From: Ovis canadensis
Taxonomy: Eukaryota; Chordata; Mammalia; Artiodactyla; Bovidae
Reading direction: 5' to 3'
DNA: 64,000 bases
NCBI RefSeq assembly: GCF_042477335.2
Contig: NC_091262.1
Coordinates: 14,528,001-14,592,000, forward strand
Shown here one piece after another: positions 34,706-46,919 of the stretch (the stretch's first letter is position 1; each line of letters opens with the position of its first letter). The notes under the pieces are model-generated. The model made no database searches, was not told the DNA's origin, and saw only the letters and a list, made by a program, of their open reading frames with translations. The translations under genes were made by a program, and so were the position numbers.

Positions 34706-35346
34706 TTAGAAAGGAAGTACATAGTGTAATTAATTATTATTGTTCTTGATATTGCATCCTGATAATACACCTAAGGACTTGCTTGTTTATGTCCTTGATT
34801 GATAAACCTGTAGTCAACAATGTAAGCATTTTGGATATTTTAGAGTAAGAATCATATTCCTTGTGTAGAAATTATAGCATAGCCCACATGAATAATATAT
34901 ACATGAGAGATGTAGTTCTCAATAATAATAATGAAAAAATGAAATCTCAATCTCCTAAAGCACCTGGTAGATCCCCAGAAATGTTGTAGTAATTGTTCCA
35001 GTTTACCCTTTTTTTTGGTTTGTTTATAAGATTTTATTTTTATTTTTATTTTTTAGTTTTTTATTTTTTAAATTTTAAAATCTTTAATTCTTACATGCGT
35101 TCCCAAACATGAACCCCCCTCCCACCTCCCTCCCCACAACGTCTCTCTGGGTCATCCCCATGCACCAGCCCCAAGCATGCTGCACCCTGTGTCAGACATA
35201 GACTGGCGATTCAATTCTTACATGATAGTATACATGTTAGAATGCCATTCTCCCAAATCATCCCACCCTCTCTGAGTCCAAAAGTCCGTTTTACACATCT
35301 GTGTCTTTTTTCCTGTCTTGCATACAGGGTCATCATTGCCATCTTC

Positions 35347-38300
35347 CTAAATTCCATATATATGTGTTAGTATATTGTATTGGTGTTTTTCTTTCTGGCT
35401 TACTTCACTCTGTATAATTGGCTCCAGTTTCATCCATCTCATCAGAACTGATTCAAATGAATTCTTTTTAACGGCTGAGTAATACTCCATTGTGTATATG
35501 TACCACAGCTTGCTTATCCATTCATCTGCTGATGGACATCTAGGTTGTTTCCATGTCCTGGCTATTATAAACAGTGCTGCGATGAACATTGGGGTACATG
35601 TGTCTCTTTCCATTCTGGTTTCCTTGGTGTGTATGCCCAGCAGTGGGATTGCTGGGTCATAAGGTAGTTCTATTTGCAATTTTTTAAGGAATCTCCACAC
35701 TGTTCTCCATAGTGGCTGTACTAGTTTGCATTCCCACCAACAGTGTAGGAGGGTTCCCTTTTCTCCACACCCTCTCCAGCATTTATTGCTTGCAGATTTT
35801 TGGATCGCAGCCATTCTGACTGGTGTGAAGTGGTACCTCATTGTGGTTTTGATTTGCATTTCTCTAATAATGAGTGATGTTGAGCATCTTTTCATGTGTT
35901 TGTTAGCCATCCGTATGTCTTCTTTGGAGAAATGTCTATTTAGTTCTTTGGCCCATTTTTTGATTGGGTCGTTTATTTTTCTGGAATTGAGCTGCATGAG
36001 TTGCTTGTATATTTTTGAGATTAGTTGTTTGTCAGTTGCTTCATTTGCTATTATTTTCTCCCATTCAGAAGGCTGTCTTTTCACCTTGCTTATATTTTCC
36101 TTTGTTGTGCAGAAGCTTTTAATTTTAATTAGATCCCATTTGTTTATTTTTGCTTTTATTTCCAGAATTCTGGGAGGTGGATCATAGAGGATCCTGCTGT
36201 GATTTATGTCTGAGAGTGTTTTGCCTATGTTCTCCTCTAGAAGTTTTACAGTTTCTGATCTTACATTTAGATCTTTAATCCATTTTGAGTTTATTTTTCT
36301 GTGTGGTGTTAGAAAGTGATCTAGTTTCATTCTTTTACAAGTGGTTGACCAGTTTTCCCAGCACCACTTGTTAAAGAGATTGTCTTTACTCCATTGTATA
36401 TTCTTGCCTCCTTTGTCAAAGATAAGGTGTCCATATGTGTGTGGATTTATCTCTGGGCTTTCTATTTTGTTCCATTGATCTATATGTCTGTCTTTGTGCC
36501 AGTACCATACTGTCTTGATGACTGTGGCTTTGTAGTAGAGCCTGAAGTCAGGCAAGTTGATTCCTCCAGCTCCATTCTTCTTTCTCAAGATTGCTTTGGC
36601 TATTCGAGGTTTTTTGTATTTCCATACAAATCTTGAAATTATTTGTTCTAGTTCTGTGAAAAATGTGGCTGGTAGCTTGATAGGGATTGCATTGAATTTG
36701 TAAATTGCTTTGGGTAGTATACTCATTTTCACTATATTGATTCTTCCGATCCATGAACATGGTATATTTCTCCATCTATTAGTGTCCTCTTTGACTTCTT
36801 TCATCAGTGTTTTATAGTTTTCTATATATAGGTCTTTAGTTTCTTTAGGTAGATATATTCCTAAGTATTTTATTCTTTTCGTTGCAATGGTGAATGGAAT
36901 TGTTTCCTTAATTTCTTTTTCTACTTTCTCATTATTCGTGTATAGGAATGCAAGGGATTTCTGTGTGTTGATTTTATATCCTGCAACTTTACTATATTCA
37001 TTGATGAGCTCTAGTAATTTTCTGGTGGAGTCTTCAGGGTTTTCCATGTAGAGGATCATGTCATCTGCAAACAGTGAGAGTTTTACTTCTTCTGTTCCAA
37101 TTTGGATTCCTTTTATTTCTTTTTCTGCTCTGATTGCTGTGGCCAAAACTTCCAGAACTATGTTGAATAGTAGCGGTGAAAGTGGACACCCTTGTCTTGT
37201 TCCTGACTTTAGGGGAAATGCTTTCAATTTTTCACCATTGAGGATAATGTTTGCTGTGGGTTTGTCATAGATAGCTTTTATTATGTTGAGGTATGTTCCT
37301 TCTATTCCTGCTTTCTGGAGAGTTTTTATCATAAATGGATGTTGAATTTTGTCAAAGACCTTCTCTGCATCTATTGAGATAATCATATGGTTTTTATTTT
37401 TCAATTTGTTAATGTGGTGAATTACATTGATTGATTTGCGGATATTGAAGAAAATTGCATCCCTGGGATAAAGCCCACTTGGTCATGGTGTATGATCTTT
37501 TTAATGTGTTGTTGGATTCTGATTGCTAGAATTTTGTTAAGGATTTTTGCATCTATGTTCATCAGTGATATTGGCCTGTAGTTTTCTTTTTTTGTGACAT
37601 CTTTGTCAGGTTTTGGTATTAGGGTGATGGTGGCCTCATAGAATGAGTTTGGAAGTTTACCTTCCTCTGCAATTTTCTGGAAGAGTTTGAGTAGGATAGG
37701 TGTTAGCTCTTCTCGAAATTGTTGGTAGAATTCAGCTGTGAAGCCTTCTGGACCTGGGCTTTTGTTTGCTGGAAGATTTCTGATTACAGTTTCAATTTCC
37801 GTGCTTGTGATGGGTCTGTTAAGATTTTCTATTTCTTTCTGGTTCAGTTTCGGAAAATTGTACTTTTCTAAGAATTTGTCCATTTCTTCCACGTTGTCCA
37901 TTTTATTGGCATACAATTGCTGATAGTAGTCTCTTATGATCCTTTGTATTTCTGTGTTGTCTGTTGTGATCTCTCCATTTTCATTTCTAATTTTATTGAT
38001 TTGATTTTTCTCTCTTTGCTTCTTGATGAGTCTGGCTAATGGTTTGTCAATTTTATTTATCCTTTCAAAGAACCAGCTTTTGGCTTTGTTGATTTTTGCT
38101 ATGGTCTCTTTTGTTTCTTTTGCATTTATTTCTGCCCTAATTTTTAAGATTTCTTTCCTTCTACTAACTCTGGGGTTCTCCAACTCTTCCTTTTCTAGTT
38201 GCTTTAGTTGTAGAGTTAGGTTATTTATTTGACTTTTTTCTTGTTTATTGAGGTATGCCTGTATTAATATGAACTTTCCTCTTAGCATTGCTTTTATAGT

Positions 38301-39164
38301 GTCCCACAGGTTTTGGGTTGTTGTGTTTTCATTTTCATTAGTTTCTATGCATATTTTGATTTCTTTTTTGATTTCTTCTGTGATTTGTTGGTTATTCAGA
38401 AGTGTGTTGTTCAACCTCCATATGTTGGCATTTTTAATAGTTTTTCTCCTGTAATTGAGATCTAATCTTAATGCATTATGGTCAGAAAAGATGCTTGGAA
38501 TGATTTTGATTTTTTTGAATTTATCAAGTTTAGATTTATGGCCCAGGATGTGATCTATCCTGGAGAAGGTTCCATGAGCACTTGAAAAAAAGGTGAAATT
38601 CGTTGTTTTGGGGTGAAATGTCCTATAGATATCAATTAGGTCTAACTGATCTAATGTATCATTTAAAGTTTGCGTTTCTTTGTTAATTTTCTGTTTAGTT
38701 GATCTGTCCATAGGTGTGAGTGGGGTATTAAAGTCTCCCACTATTATTGTGTTATTGTTGATTTTCCCTTTCATACTTGTTAGCATTTGTCTTACATATT
38801 GCGGTGCTCCTATATTGGGTGCATATATATTTATAATTGTTATATCTTCTTCTTGGATTGTTCCTTTGATCATTATGTAGTGGCCTTCTTTGTCTCTTTT
38901 CACAGCCTTTGTTTTAAAGTCTATTTTATCGGATATGAGTATTGCCACTCCTGCTTTCTTTTGGTCTCTATTTGCGTGGTATATCTTTTTCCAGCCCTTC
39001 ACTTTCAGTCTGTATGTGTCCCTTGTTTTGAGTTGTGTCTCTTGTAAGCAGCATATAGAGGGGTCTTGTTTTTGTATCCATTCAGCCAGTCTTTGTCTTT
39101 TGGTTGGGGCGTTCAACCCATTTATGTTTAAGGTAATTATTGATAAGTATGATCCCGTTACCAT
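35347..39164 (-). pseudogene. ORF2: L1 ORF2, disrupted by one frameshift
   Basis: The start at 39164 (MVTGSY) gives 580 codons ending early at 37422. The remainder runs as a 685-codon frame (35347-37404) to the normal C terminus 'ILTHIYGI'. The break lies near 37451-37456, where 'aaaatt' stands in place of 'aatcctt' of the intact copy at 18060-21878, a net loss of one base. The endonuclease motifs, 'FADD' and the C-terminal Cys motif are otherwise present. The truncated product keeps the endonuclease but loses the reverse-transcriptase catalytic core. A sequencing or assembly error at this spot should be excluded. Confidence 0.93.
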
Positions 39165-39215
39165 TTACTTTATTGTTTTGGGTTCGGGTTTATACACCCT
39201 TTTCGTGTTTCCTGT

Positions 39216-40142
39216 CTAGAGGATATCCTTTAGAATTTGTTGGAGAGCTGGTTTGGTGGTGCTGAATTCTCTCAGCTTTTGCTTGTCTGTAAAGCTTTTG
39301 ATTTCTCCTTCGTATTTGAATGAGATCCTTGCTGGGTACAGTAATCTGGGCTGTAGGTTATTGTCTTTCATCACTTTAAGTATGTCTTGCCATTCCCTCC
39401 TGGCCTGAAGAGTTTCTATTGACAGATCAGCTGTTATCCTTATGGGAATCCCCTTGTGTGTTATTTGTTGTTTTTCCCTTGCTGCTTTTAATATTTGTTC
39501 TTTGTGTTTGATCTTTGTTAATTTGATTAATATGTGTCTTGGGGTGTTTCGCCTTGGGTTTATCCTATTTGGAACTCTCCGTGTTTCTTGGACTTGGGTG
39601 ATTATTTCCTTCCCCATTTTAGGGAAGTTTTCAACTATTATCTCCTGAAGGGTTTTCTCATGATCTTTCTTTCTGTCGTCTTCTTCTGGGACTCCTATAA
39701 TTCGAATGTTGGAGCGTTTCATATTGTCCTGGAGGTCTCTGAGATTGTCCTCATTTCTTTTAATTCGTTTTTCTTGTGTCCTCTCTGATTCAATTATTTC
39801 TACTATTCTATCTTCTATTTCACTAATCCTGTCTTCTGCCTCCGTTATTCTACTATTTGTTGCCTCCAGAGTGTTTCTGATCTCATTTATTGCATTATTC
39901 ATTATATTTTGACTCTTTTTTATTTCTTCTATGTCCTTGTTAAACCTTTCTTGCATCTTCTCAATCCTTGTCTCTAGGCTATTTATCTGTGATTCCATTT
40001 TGATTTCAAGATTTTGGATCATTTTCACTATCAATATTCGGAATTCCTTCTCCGGTAGATTCCCTACTTCTTCCTCTTTTGTTTGGTTTGGTGGGCAACT
40101 CTCCTGTTCCTTTACCTGCTGAGTATTCCTCTGTCTCTTCAT
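39216..40142 (-). CDS. ORF1: L1 ORF1 protein, intact
   Basis: A 308-codon frame of normal length that begins MKRQRN, as in the copy at 21930-22856. It has a basic N-terminal tail, a coiled coil, an RRM-like region with 'SNIRIIGVPE', and a C-terminal domain with 'PIRITADLS'. It differs from the other copy by a small number of substitutions, for example 'IVEIIESERTQ' against 'MVEINESERKQ'. The spacer to ORF2 is 51 bp. The product should bind L1 RNA and could in principle work with an ORF2 protein from another element. Confidence 0.94.
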   Translation of the reverse strand: MKRQRNTQQVKEQESCPPNQTKEEEVGNLPEKEFRILIVKMIQNLEIKMESQINSLETRIEKMQERFNKDIEEIKKSQNIMNNAINEIRNTLEATNSRITEAEDRISEIEDRIVEIIESERTQEKRIKRNEDNLRDLQDNMKRSNIRIIGVPEEDDRKKDHEKTLQEIIVENFPKMGKEIITQVQETRRVPNRINPRRNTPRHILIKLTKIKHKEQILKAAREKQQITHKGIPIRITADLSIETLQARREWQDILKVMKDNNLQPRLLYPARISFKYEGEIKSFTDKQKLREFSTTKPALQQILKDIL

Positions 40143-41260
40143 CTTGGTTATATTGCTGCATTTGGGGTGGCCTTTTTATATTCTGGTAATTTGTGGAGTT
40201 CTCTTTATTATGGGGCTTCCTCATTTTGGGTAGGGTTCTATCAGTGGCTTGTCAAGGTTTCCTGGTTAGGGAGGCTTGTGTTGGAGTTTTGGTGGGTGGA
40301 GCTGGGTTTCTTCTCTCTGGAGTGCAGTGGAGTGACCCGTAATTGGTTATGAGACAGCAAAGGTTTTGGGATAATTTTGAGCTGCCTGTATATTGAAGCT
40401 CAGGGGAGTGTTCCTGTGTTGCTGGAGAATTTGAGTGGTATGTCTTGTTTTGGAACTTGTTGGCCCTTGGGTGGAGCTTGGTTTCGGTGTAGGTATGAAG
40501 GCATTTGATGAGCTCCTATTGCTTAATGTTCCCTGAATTCAAGAGTTTTCTAATGTTTTCAGGCTTTGGATTTAAGCCTCCTGCTTCTGGTTTTCAGTTT
40601 TATTTTTACAGTAGCCTCTAGACTTCTCCATCTATACAGCACCTATGATAAAACATCTAGGTTAAAGATGAAAAGTTTCTCCACATTGAGGGACACTCAG
40701 AGAGGTTCACTGAGTTACAAGGAGAAGAGAAGAGAGGTAACTGGAGTGAGATGCGGTGAGATCAAAAGAGGAGAGAGCAAGCTAGCCAGTAGTCACTTCC
40801 TTACGTGCGCTCTATAGTCTGGACCACTCAGAGGTATTTACAGAGTTAAACGGGGAAGAGGAGAGGGAGGAAGTAGACAGAGGTGACCAGGAGGATAAGA
40901 GAGAGGAATGAGTAGGAGAGAGACAAATCCTGCCAGTAACCAGTTCCTTAGGTGTTCTCCACCGTCTGGAACACACAGAGATTCACAGAGTTGGATAGAG
41001 AAGAGATGGGGGAGAAAAGAGACAGAGGCCACCTGGTGGAGAAAAAGGAGAGTCTAGAGGAGGAGAGAGTGGTCAAGCCAGTAATCTCGCTCTCAGGTAA
41101 ACTTGGGTAGTGAAGTTTGGGTTTTTAAATGTACAAAATTGACAACAAAAACCTAAGAGCAAAGATTAAAAATCTAGAGTAGAGATTGGATTTTCAAAGA
41201 TAAAATATTAAAGAAAAGCAGAAGGAAAAAGGAAGAAAGGAAAAAAAAGAATTATTAAAA

Positions 41261-41285
41261 AACAAACAAACAAACAAACAAAAAC
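41261..41285. repeat. (AAAC)n simple repeat in L1 5' UTR
   Basis: About six tandem AAAC units within an A-rich part of the UTR. Confidence 0.85.
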
Positions 41286-42701
41286 CACCAACAACCATCC
41301 AAAGACTATATATGGTGTTTGCCTTAAAAAAAAAAAAGTCTTTTTTTTAAATAGTAATAATAGGTTATAGAAATAAAAATTAGAGGAGAAATAGAAGACT
41401 TAACAATTAAAAAAAAGTTAGAAAAAAAAGAAAACAAAAAAACAAAACAACAACAAAAAAAAGGAATGATTTTAAAAATAGTAAAAATATTTCTGGCCCT
41501 TCTTTGGTGTTATGGGCCGTGTGGGATCACTTCCAAGGTGGTTCCCTCTGTTTAACTTCTTCTGTTTGCTGGTTTTTTAGGCTCACTAGTTCAGTCGTGC
41601 TGTGGGGAGGGGGGATGCTGCAAACAAATAGCACTGTCGTGTGCACACAGTATCTTTGCCCCGCCTGACCTGTCCCTTCTCGAGGCGCACAAACCGCTCC
41701 GGCTCTACGATGCTCAGCCGGGAACCGTCTGGGGCCGGCCCTAGGCTGCGTGCACTTCCCTGGTCCAAGCTGCTCAGGTTCGGCGCTCAGGCAGCCCTCA
41801 GAGGCACAGATTCGGCTGGGACTGCGCTTTGTGCCCTTCCCAGGTCCGAGTAGCTCAGGAGTTTGGCGAGCGCGATCGCCGCGGCTTGTCACCTTTTCTG
41901 CCGCTGGTGCTCAGCTTTCTGGGTGGACCGCTGGCGCACCCCGTGAGGCAGATGTGACTGTCCAGCACCCCCAGAAGTCTTAGCAAAGGAGCCTGCTTGC
42001 AGTTAGGTAAGTAAAGTCTCTCCGGGTCTGCAATTGCCCCTTTCCAGTCCTTACGGCTCTGGCTGCCTGTCCCCGGCAGGGGATGGTCTGCAGCCAGCTT
42101 ATTGCGTTCCGTCCTTTGTTCTGTGCTCGGTCCTGGCGGTGTCTTATGTTTGAGCTTTTCGCGTGGTAGCTATCCCACAGTCTGGTTTGCTAGCCCAAGT
42201 TAGATCGTTCTGGTTGCGCGTGGCACATTCCTGCCTGATTCTTACAAAGCTCTGCAGCCCGTGCCTCCCAAGCGTCCCAGCCCTGCCCCCACTTCCCAAT
42301 GGCGGATGCAGGCGTCTGTGCTGCTTTTCCGCTGGGGGAGTTACTGTTGGGCTTGTAATCTGTTGGTTTTAATTATTTATCTATTTTTCCTTCCTGTTAT
42401 GTTGCCCTCTGTGTTTCCAAGGCTCACCACAGACTCGGCAGGGAGAGTGTTTCCTGGTGTTTGGAAACCTCTCTTCTTAAAATTCCCTTCCCGGGACGGA
42501 GCTCCCTCCCCACCTCCTTTGTCTCCTTTTTCGTCTTTTATATTTTTTCCTACCTGTTTTTGGAGACAATGGTCTGCTTTTTTGGTTGCCTGATGTCCTC
42601 TGCCAGCCTACAGAAGTTGTTTTGTGGAGTTTGCTCAGCGTTGAAATGTTCTTTTGAGGAATTTGTGAGGGAGAAAGTGGTCTTCCCGTCCTATTCCTCC
42701 A

Positions 42702-42708
42702 CCATCTT
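42702..42708 (+). promoter_or_regulatory. YY1-like site at the L1 5' end
   Basis: CCATCTT lies at about +12 to +18 of the full-length L1, the same place and orientation relative to the element as the YY1 site of human L1, which positions transcription start. The match is short. Confidence 0.55.
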
Positions 42709-42732
42709 TCCCTCTGTCTCCAGTTTACCCTT

Positions 42733-42796
42733 GAAAGGTTGTTTTGGTCTACAGGTTACGGTTCTTGCCTCAGGCACAAGAGGTCCCAGGTTCAGA
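42733..42796 (-). other. Leader remnant beyond the primer binding site
   Basis: About 64 bases that would be retroviral leader on the minus strand. They end in a second copy of the U5-end word (plus-strand 'tgaaaggttgtt' at about 42732 and 42819). The rest of the provirus is missing. A deletion between short repeats is the simplest explanation. Confidence 0.4.
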
Positions 42797-42814
42797 TCCG
42801 GGACAAGCCCCCAA
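42797..42814 (-). other. tRNA-Pro-type primer binding site
   Basis: The reverse complement reads TGGGGGCTTGTCCCGGAT, which differs at two positions from the proline-tRNA primer binding site usual for gammaretrovirus-like elements. It lies 3 bases outside the LTR end. Together these identify the LTR as a 5' LTR of a class I element in minus orientation. Confidence 0.7.
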
Positions 42815-42817
42815 GAT

Positions 42818-43555
42818 GAAAGGTTGTTGCTGAGCCCTGAAAGACTCCAGGATTCTTGGCCCCCAGAGGAGAGGAATTCAAATGATGAGGCATGATTGCT
42901 CAGAGCTTTTATGTGATAAAGTTTTATTAATGTATAAAAGAGATAGATAAAGCTTCTGACATAGACATCAGAAGGGGGCAGAAAGAGTGCCCCCCTGCTA
43001 TCCTTTAGCAGTATGTTACATATCTATCAGCAGGCTGCTAATTAGAGAAAGGAAATGTCTCAAAACTCAGAGTGGCACCCTCATCCACATGCATTTTGAG
43101 ATAACGTTGGCACAAGATGAGTCATCCCAGGCCATAAAACAACTGACATGAATCTTAAAGAAAGGCAGGTTTCCAAGCAAATATATAGTTTCATTAACAT
43201 AGATTAGGAGAACAATTTTATGAGTAAAACATACTGGTTTGTTGAGCCCTTATCGGTTCTGAGTCTTAAACTGAACGAATTGACTTGAAGAAAGACAGAG
43301 TCTAGGGTAAAAACATAATTCATTAGCATAACTTAAGAAAAACATTTCCATAAGAAAAATGGATTGGTTAGCTCAAGATCTGAGAAAAGTTAAGTTCAGG
43401 TGGAATCAGGTGTCATCATAGCAGCACAGAATTATAAGAGAAAACTTTTAATTTTGTATAGAGGAGGGAAAAAATCTGACACTTGTAGATTGTTTTTTCC
43501 TGATGCTTAAGAGAGAGAGAGAAAAAATGCCTGACACTTGCAGCCTATTGCCTCT
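42818..43555 (-). mobile_element. Class I endogenous retrovirus LTR (solo-like)
   Basis: Read on the minus strand, this is LTR-like: a polyadenylation signal AATAAA (plus strand 42923-42928), a U5-like tail ending '...acaacctttca', and then a primer binding site outside the LTR. The 5' boundary at the right is approximate, near the two similar words 'ctgacacttg[t/c]ag' at about 43480 and 43540. It resembles the BTLTR1 family in general character, but I cannot confirm that. No retroviral reading frame remains next to it. Confidence 0.6.
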
Positions 43556-43681
43556 GTTTGGAGACCCCTAGCCTTCCTGCCTGTTACCCTGTCACCCTGA
43601 CACCAGGATTTAAAGATACTATATCTGGTAAGAATTTTCAGGAAAGAACGGTTAAATCTCTAGGTAGTTTTATAGTTCATC

Positions 43682-43745
43682 ATCTTCATCATCAATTAAA
43701 AACAGGCAAAAGACATGAATATATTTTTTCCAAAGAAGACAAATG
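43682..43745 (+). mobile_element. Small L1 ORF2 fragment, forward
   Basis: About 60 bp matching L1 ORF2 in forward orientation ('GKRHEYIFSKED' in translation). It lies directly against the reverse-oriented old L1 that starts at 43746. It is a relic of rearrangement or of an inversion. Confidence 0.55.
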
Positions 43746-45381
43746 GAAAGCAGATTTGTCATTTCATTGATGAGCTCTAGAATTTTACTGGTAGCATCCT
43801 TAGGATTTTCTATGTATAGTATTATGTCATCTGCAAAGAGTGACAGTTTTACTTTTTCTTGTCCAATTTGGCTTCCTTTCTTTTTATTCTCTCACTGCCA
43901 TAGCTAGGGCTTCCAAAACTATGTTGAATAAGGTGGTGAGAGTGGACACCTTGTCTTGTTCCTGGTCTTAGCTTTCAGATTTCAGGAAAGGCTTTCAGAT
44001 TTTCACCATTGAGTGTGATGTCATCTATGGTTTTGTCACATATGGCCTTTATTATGTTGCACTAGGTTCCCTCTGTGCCCATTTTCTGGAAAGTATCATA
44101 AATGGGTATTTAATTTTATTAAAATAATTTTCTGCTTCTATTGACATGATCATATGGTTTTTATTCTTCAGTTTGTTAATGTGGTGCATCACAGTCATTT
44201 ACAGATATTGAAAAATTCTTGAATCCCACTTGATCATGGTATATGGTCCTTTTAATGTATTTTAATATATTGTTGGATTTGTTTTGCTAGAATTTTGTTG
44301 AGGATTTTTGCATCTATGTTCCTCAGTGCTATTGCCCTGTAATTTTCCTTTTTGTGATGTCTTTGTGTGGTTTGATATCAAAGTGATGGGGACCTCTTGA
44401 ATGAGTTTTGCAGTGTTCCTTTCTCTGAAATTTTTTGGAAGAGTTTCAGAAGGATAGATGTTAACTCTTCTCCAAAAGTTTGATTGAATTTACCTGTGAA
44501 GTCATCTGCTCATAGATGTTTGTTGTGAGAGTTTTTTCCATCACAGTTTCAATTTCAGTACTTGTGGTTGGTCTGTTTATACTTTCTATTTCTTCTTGAT
44601 TCAATTTTGGAAGGTTGTACCTTTCTAAGAATTTATTTCTCCTAGGTTGTTCAGTTTATTGGCATATAGTTCCTGGTGGTGGTCTCTCACAATCCTTTGT
44701 ATTTCTGTGATGCCAGTTGTAACTTCTCGTTTTTCATTTCTAATTTTATTGATTTGAGTCCTCTCCCTTTTTTCTTAATGAACCTGGCTAAAGATTTATC
44801 AATTTTACCTTCTTAAAGAACCAGCTTTTAGTTTCATTGATCTTTGTTATTGTTCTTTTTGTCTCTATTTCAATTATTTCTGCTCTGGTCTTTATGATTT
44901 CTTTCCTTCTAGTAACTTTGAGTTTTAATTGTATCTCTAGTTGCTTTGGGTGTAAGGTTACATTGTTTTACTTGGGATTTTTCTTGTTTCCTGAGGTAAG
45001 ATTGTATTGCTTTAAATTTCTATATTAGAACTGCTTTTGCTGTGTTCCATAAGTTTTGGATCATCATGTTTTCTTTTACATTTGCCTCTATATATTTTTT
45101 TTATTTCCTCTTTGGTTTCTTTAGTGATACATTAGTTATTTAGTAGCATACTATTTAACCTCTATGTGTTTCTGGTTTTTATAGTTTTTTTTTTAATATA
45201 TATATAGTTGATTTCTAATCTCACAGTATTGTGGTCACAAAAGATGCTTGATATAATTTTAATCTTTAAAAATTTACTGAGGCTCAATTTTTGACCCAGG
45301 GTGATCTATCCTGGAAAATGTTCCATGTACACTTGAAAAGAACGGGTATTCTGCTGCTTTTGGATGGAATGCTCTGTATAT

Positions 45382-45643
45382 TGGAGAAGGCAATGGCAAC
45401 CCACTCCAGTACTCTTGCCTGGAAAATCCCACAGCCGGAGGAGCCTGGTAGGCTGCAGTCCATGGGGTTGCTAAGTCAGACACGACTGAGCAACTTCACT
45501 TTCACTTTCATGCATTGGAGAAGGAAATGGCAACCCACTCCAGTGTTCTTGCCTGGAGAATCCCAGGGACGGGGGAGCCTGGTGGGCTGCCGTCTATGGG
45601 GTTGCACAGAGTCAGACATGACTGAAGCGACTTAGCAGCAGCA
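45382..45643 (+). mobile_element. Bov-A2 SINE (dimer of Bov-A)
   Basis: Two successive Bov-A units, each starting 'attggagaagg.aatggcaaccc', followed by a terminal CAG-rich tail. An exact 11-bp target-site duplication, gctctgtatat, lies at 45371-45381 and 45644-45654. Confidence 0.93.
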
Positions 45644-46919
45644 GCTCTGTATATATATCAGTTAAGTCTATCTGGTGTAATGTGTGATTTAATGCCTATG
45701 TTTCCTTATTGATTTTCTTTCTGGATGATATGTTTGTCCATTGATGTAAGGGGAATGTTAAAGTTCTCTACTATTATTATGTTACTGTCAATTCCTCTTT
45801 TTATGGCTGTTAGTATTTGTCTTACATATTGATCTGCTCCTATGTTGAGTGTATATATACAACTGTTATATCTTCTTATTGGGTAATCCCTTGATCATTC
45901 TGTAGTGTCCTTCTTTGCATCTTGTAACAGCCTTTATTTTAAAGTCTATTTTGTCTGCTATGAGTATTGATACTCCAGCTTTGTTTTGATTCCATTTGCA
46001 TGAAATATCTTTTTCCATTCTCTTACTTGAGATCTGTCTGTGTCCCTAGATCTAAAGTGGGTTGCTTGTAGACAGCACCTATACAAGTCTTGTTCTTGTA
46101 TCCATTCAGTCACTCTGTGTCTTTTGATTGGAGCATTTAATCCATTTACATTTAAGCAAATTCCCAATGTTTGTACTTAATGCCATTTTGTTTATTTTTC
46201 TGAATATTTTCTGTAGGTCTTTTTTCTTTCTCTTTTGTTTTCTTTTCTCGTGGTGTGAGGAACAAATTTAGTGTTGTGTTGGTGTTGTTTTTTCTTTTGT
46301 TTGTATGTATCTATTGAAGTTTTTTGGTTTGTGATTACCATGCAGTTTTGATATAGCAGTTTATATAAATATAAGATTAAGTTGCTAGTCTCTTAATTTC
46401 CAATGCATTTCCAGTAACTTGCCTTTTTATACTCCTCACAATTGCTAGATTTGATGCTGTATTTGTGTGCAGATGATTTCCCACTTCTATTTTATCTTTG
46501 CCTTTACCAGTGAGTGATCCCATTTGTAATTTTTGTTGTTGTTTTTGTTTGTTTCTAGTTATGGCCTTTTTGTTTCCACCTACAGAAGTTCTTTAGCATT
46601 CCTTGTAAAGTTAGTTTTGTAGTGCTGAATTCTATGGGTTTTTGCTTGTCTGTAAAGCTTCTGATTTCTTTGTTGATTCTGAATGAGGGCCTTGGTGGGT
46701 ATAGTATTCTTAGTTATAGGTTTTTCCCTTTCATCACTTTAACTATATCATGCCACTCCCTTCTGGCCTGCAGAGTTTCTACTAAAAAATCAGCTGATAA
46801 CCTTCTGGGGATTTCCTTGTATATTATTTTTTGCTTGTTAGTTTTAGTATTTTTTTCTTTTTCCCCAGTTTTATCAGTATGCATCTCTGCATGTTCCTTC
46901 TTGGATTTATCCTGCCTGG

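Larger units (their letters stand above)
35011..42719 (-). mobile_element. Full-length L1-BT, 7.7 kb
   Basis: A minus-strand L1 with an exact 13-bp target-site duplication, ccagtttaccctt, at 34998-35010 and 42720-42732. It has a complete 5' UTR of about 2.58 kb ending in the typical L1 start (the reverse complement reads 'gggaaagatggtggagg'). ORF1 is intact, ORF2 carries one frameshift, and a 3' UTR and A-rich tail follow (T-rich at 35030-35090). The perfect duplication and near-intact frames indicate a recent insertion. Confidence 0.96.
40143..42719 (-). promoter_or_regulatory. Complete L1 5' UTR with internal promoter region
   Basis: 2.58 kb between the element's 5' end and ORF1. From the 5' end it contains a terminal YY1-like site, a CpG-rich tract (about 41640-42310), an A-rich stretch with an (AAAC)n run near 41261-41285, and a purine-rich stretch near ORF1. 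In L1 elements this region carries an internal RNA polymerase II promoter, and often an antisense one. Both are family knowledge here, not seen directly. Confidence 0.8.

Noticed and set aside
41640-42310. CpG-rich stretch as a promoter of a host gene
   Set aside because: It lies wholly inside the 5' UTR of a full-length L1 bounded by an exact target-site duplication.
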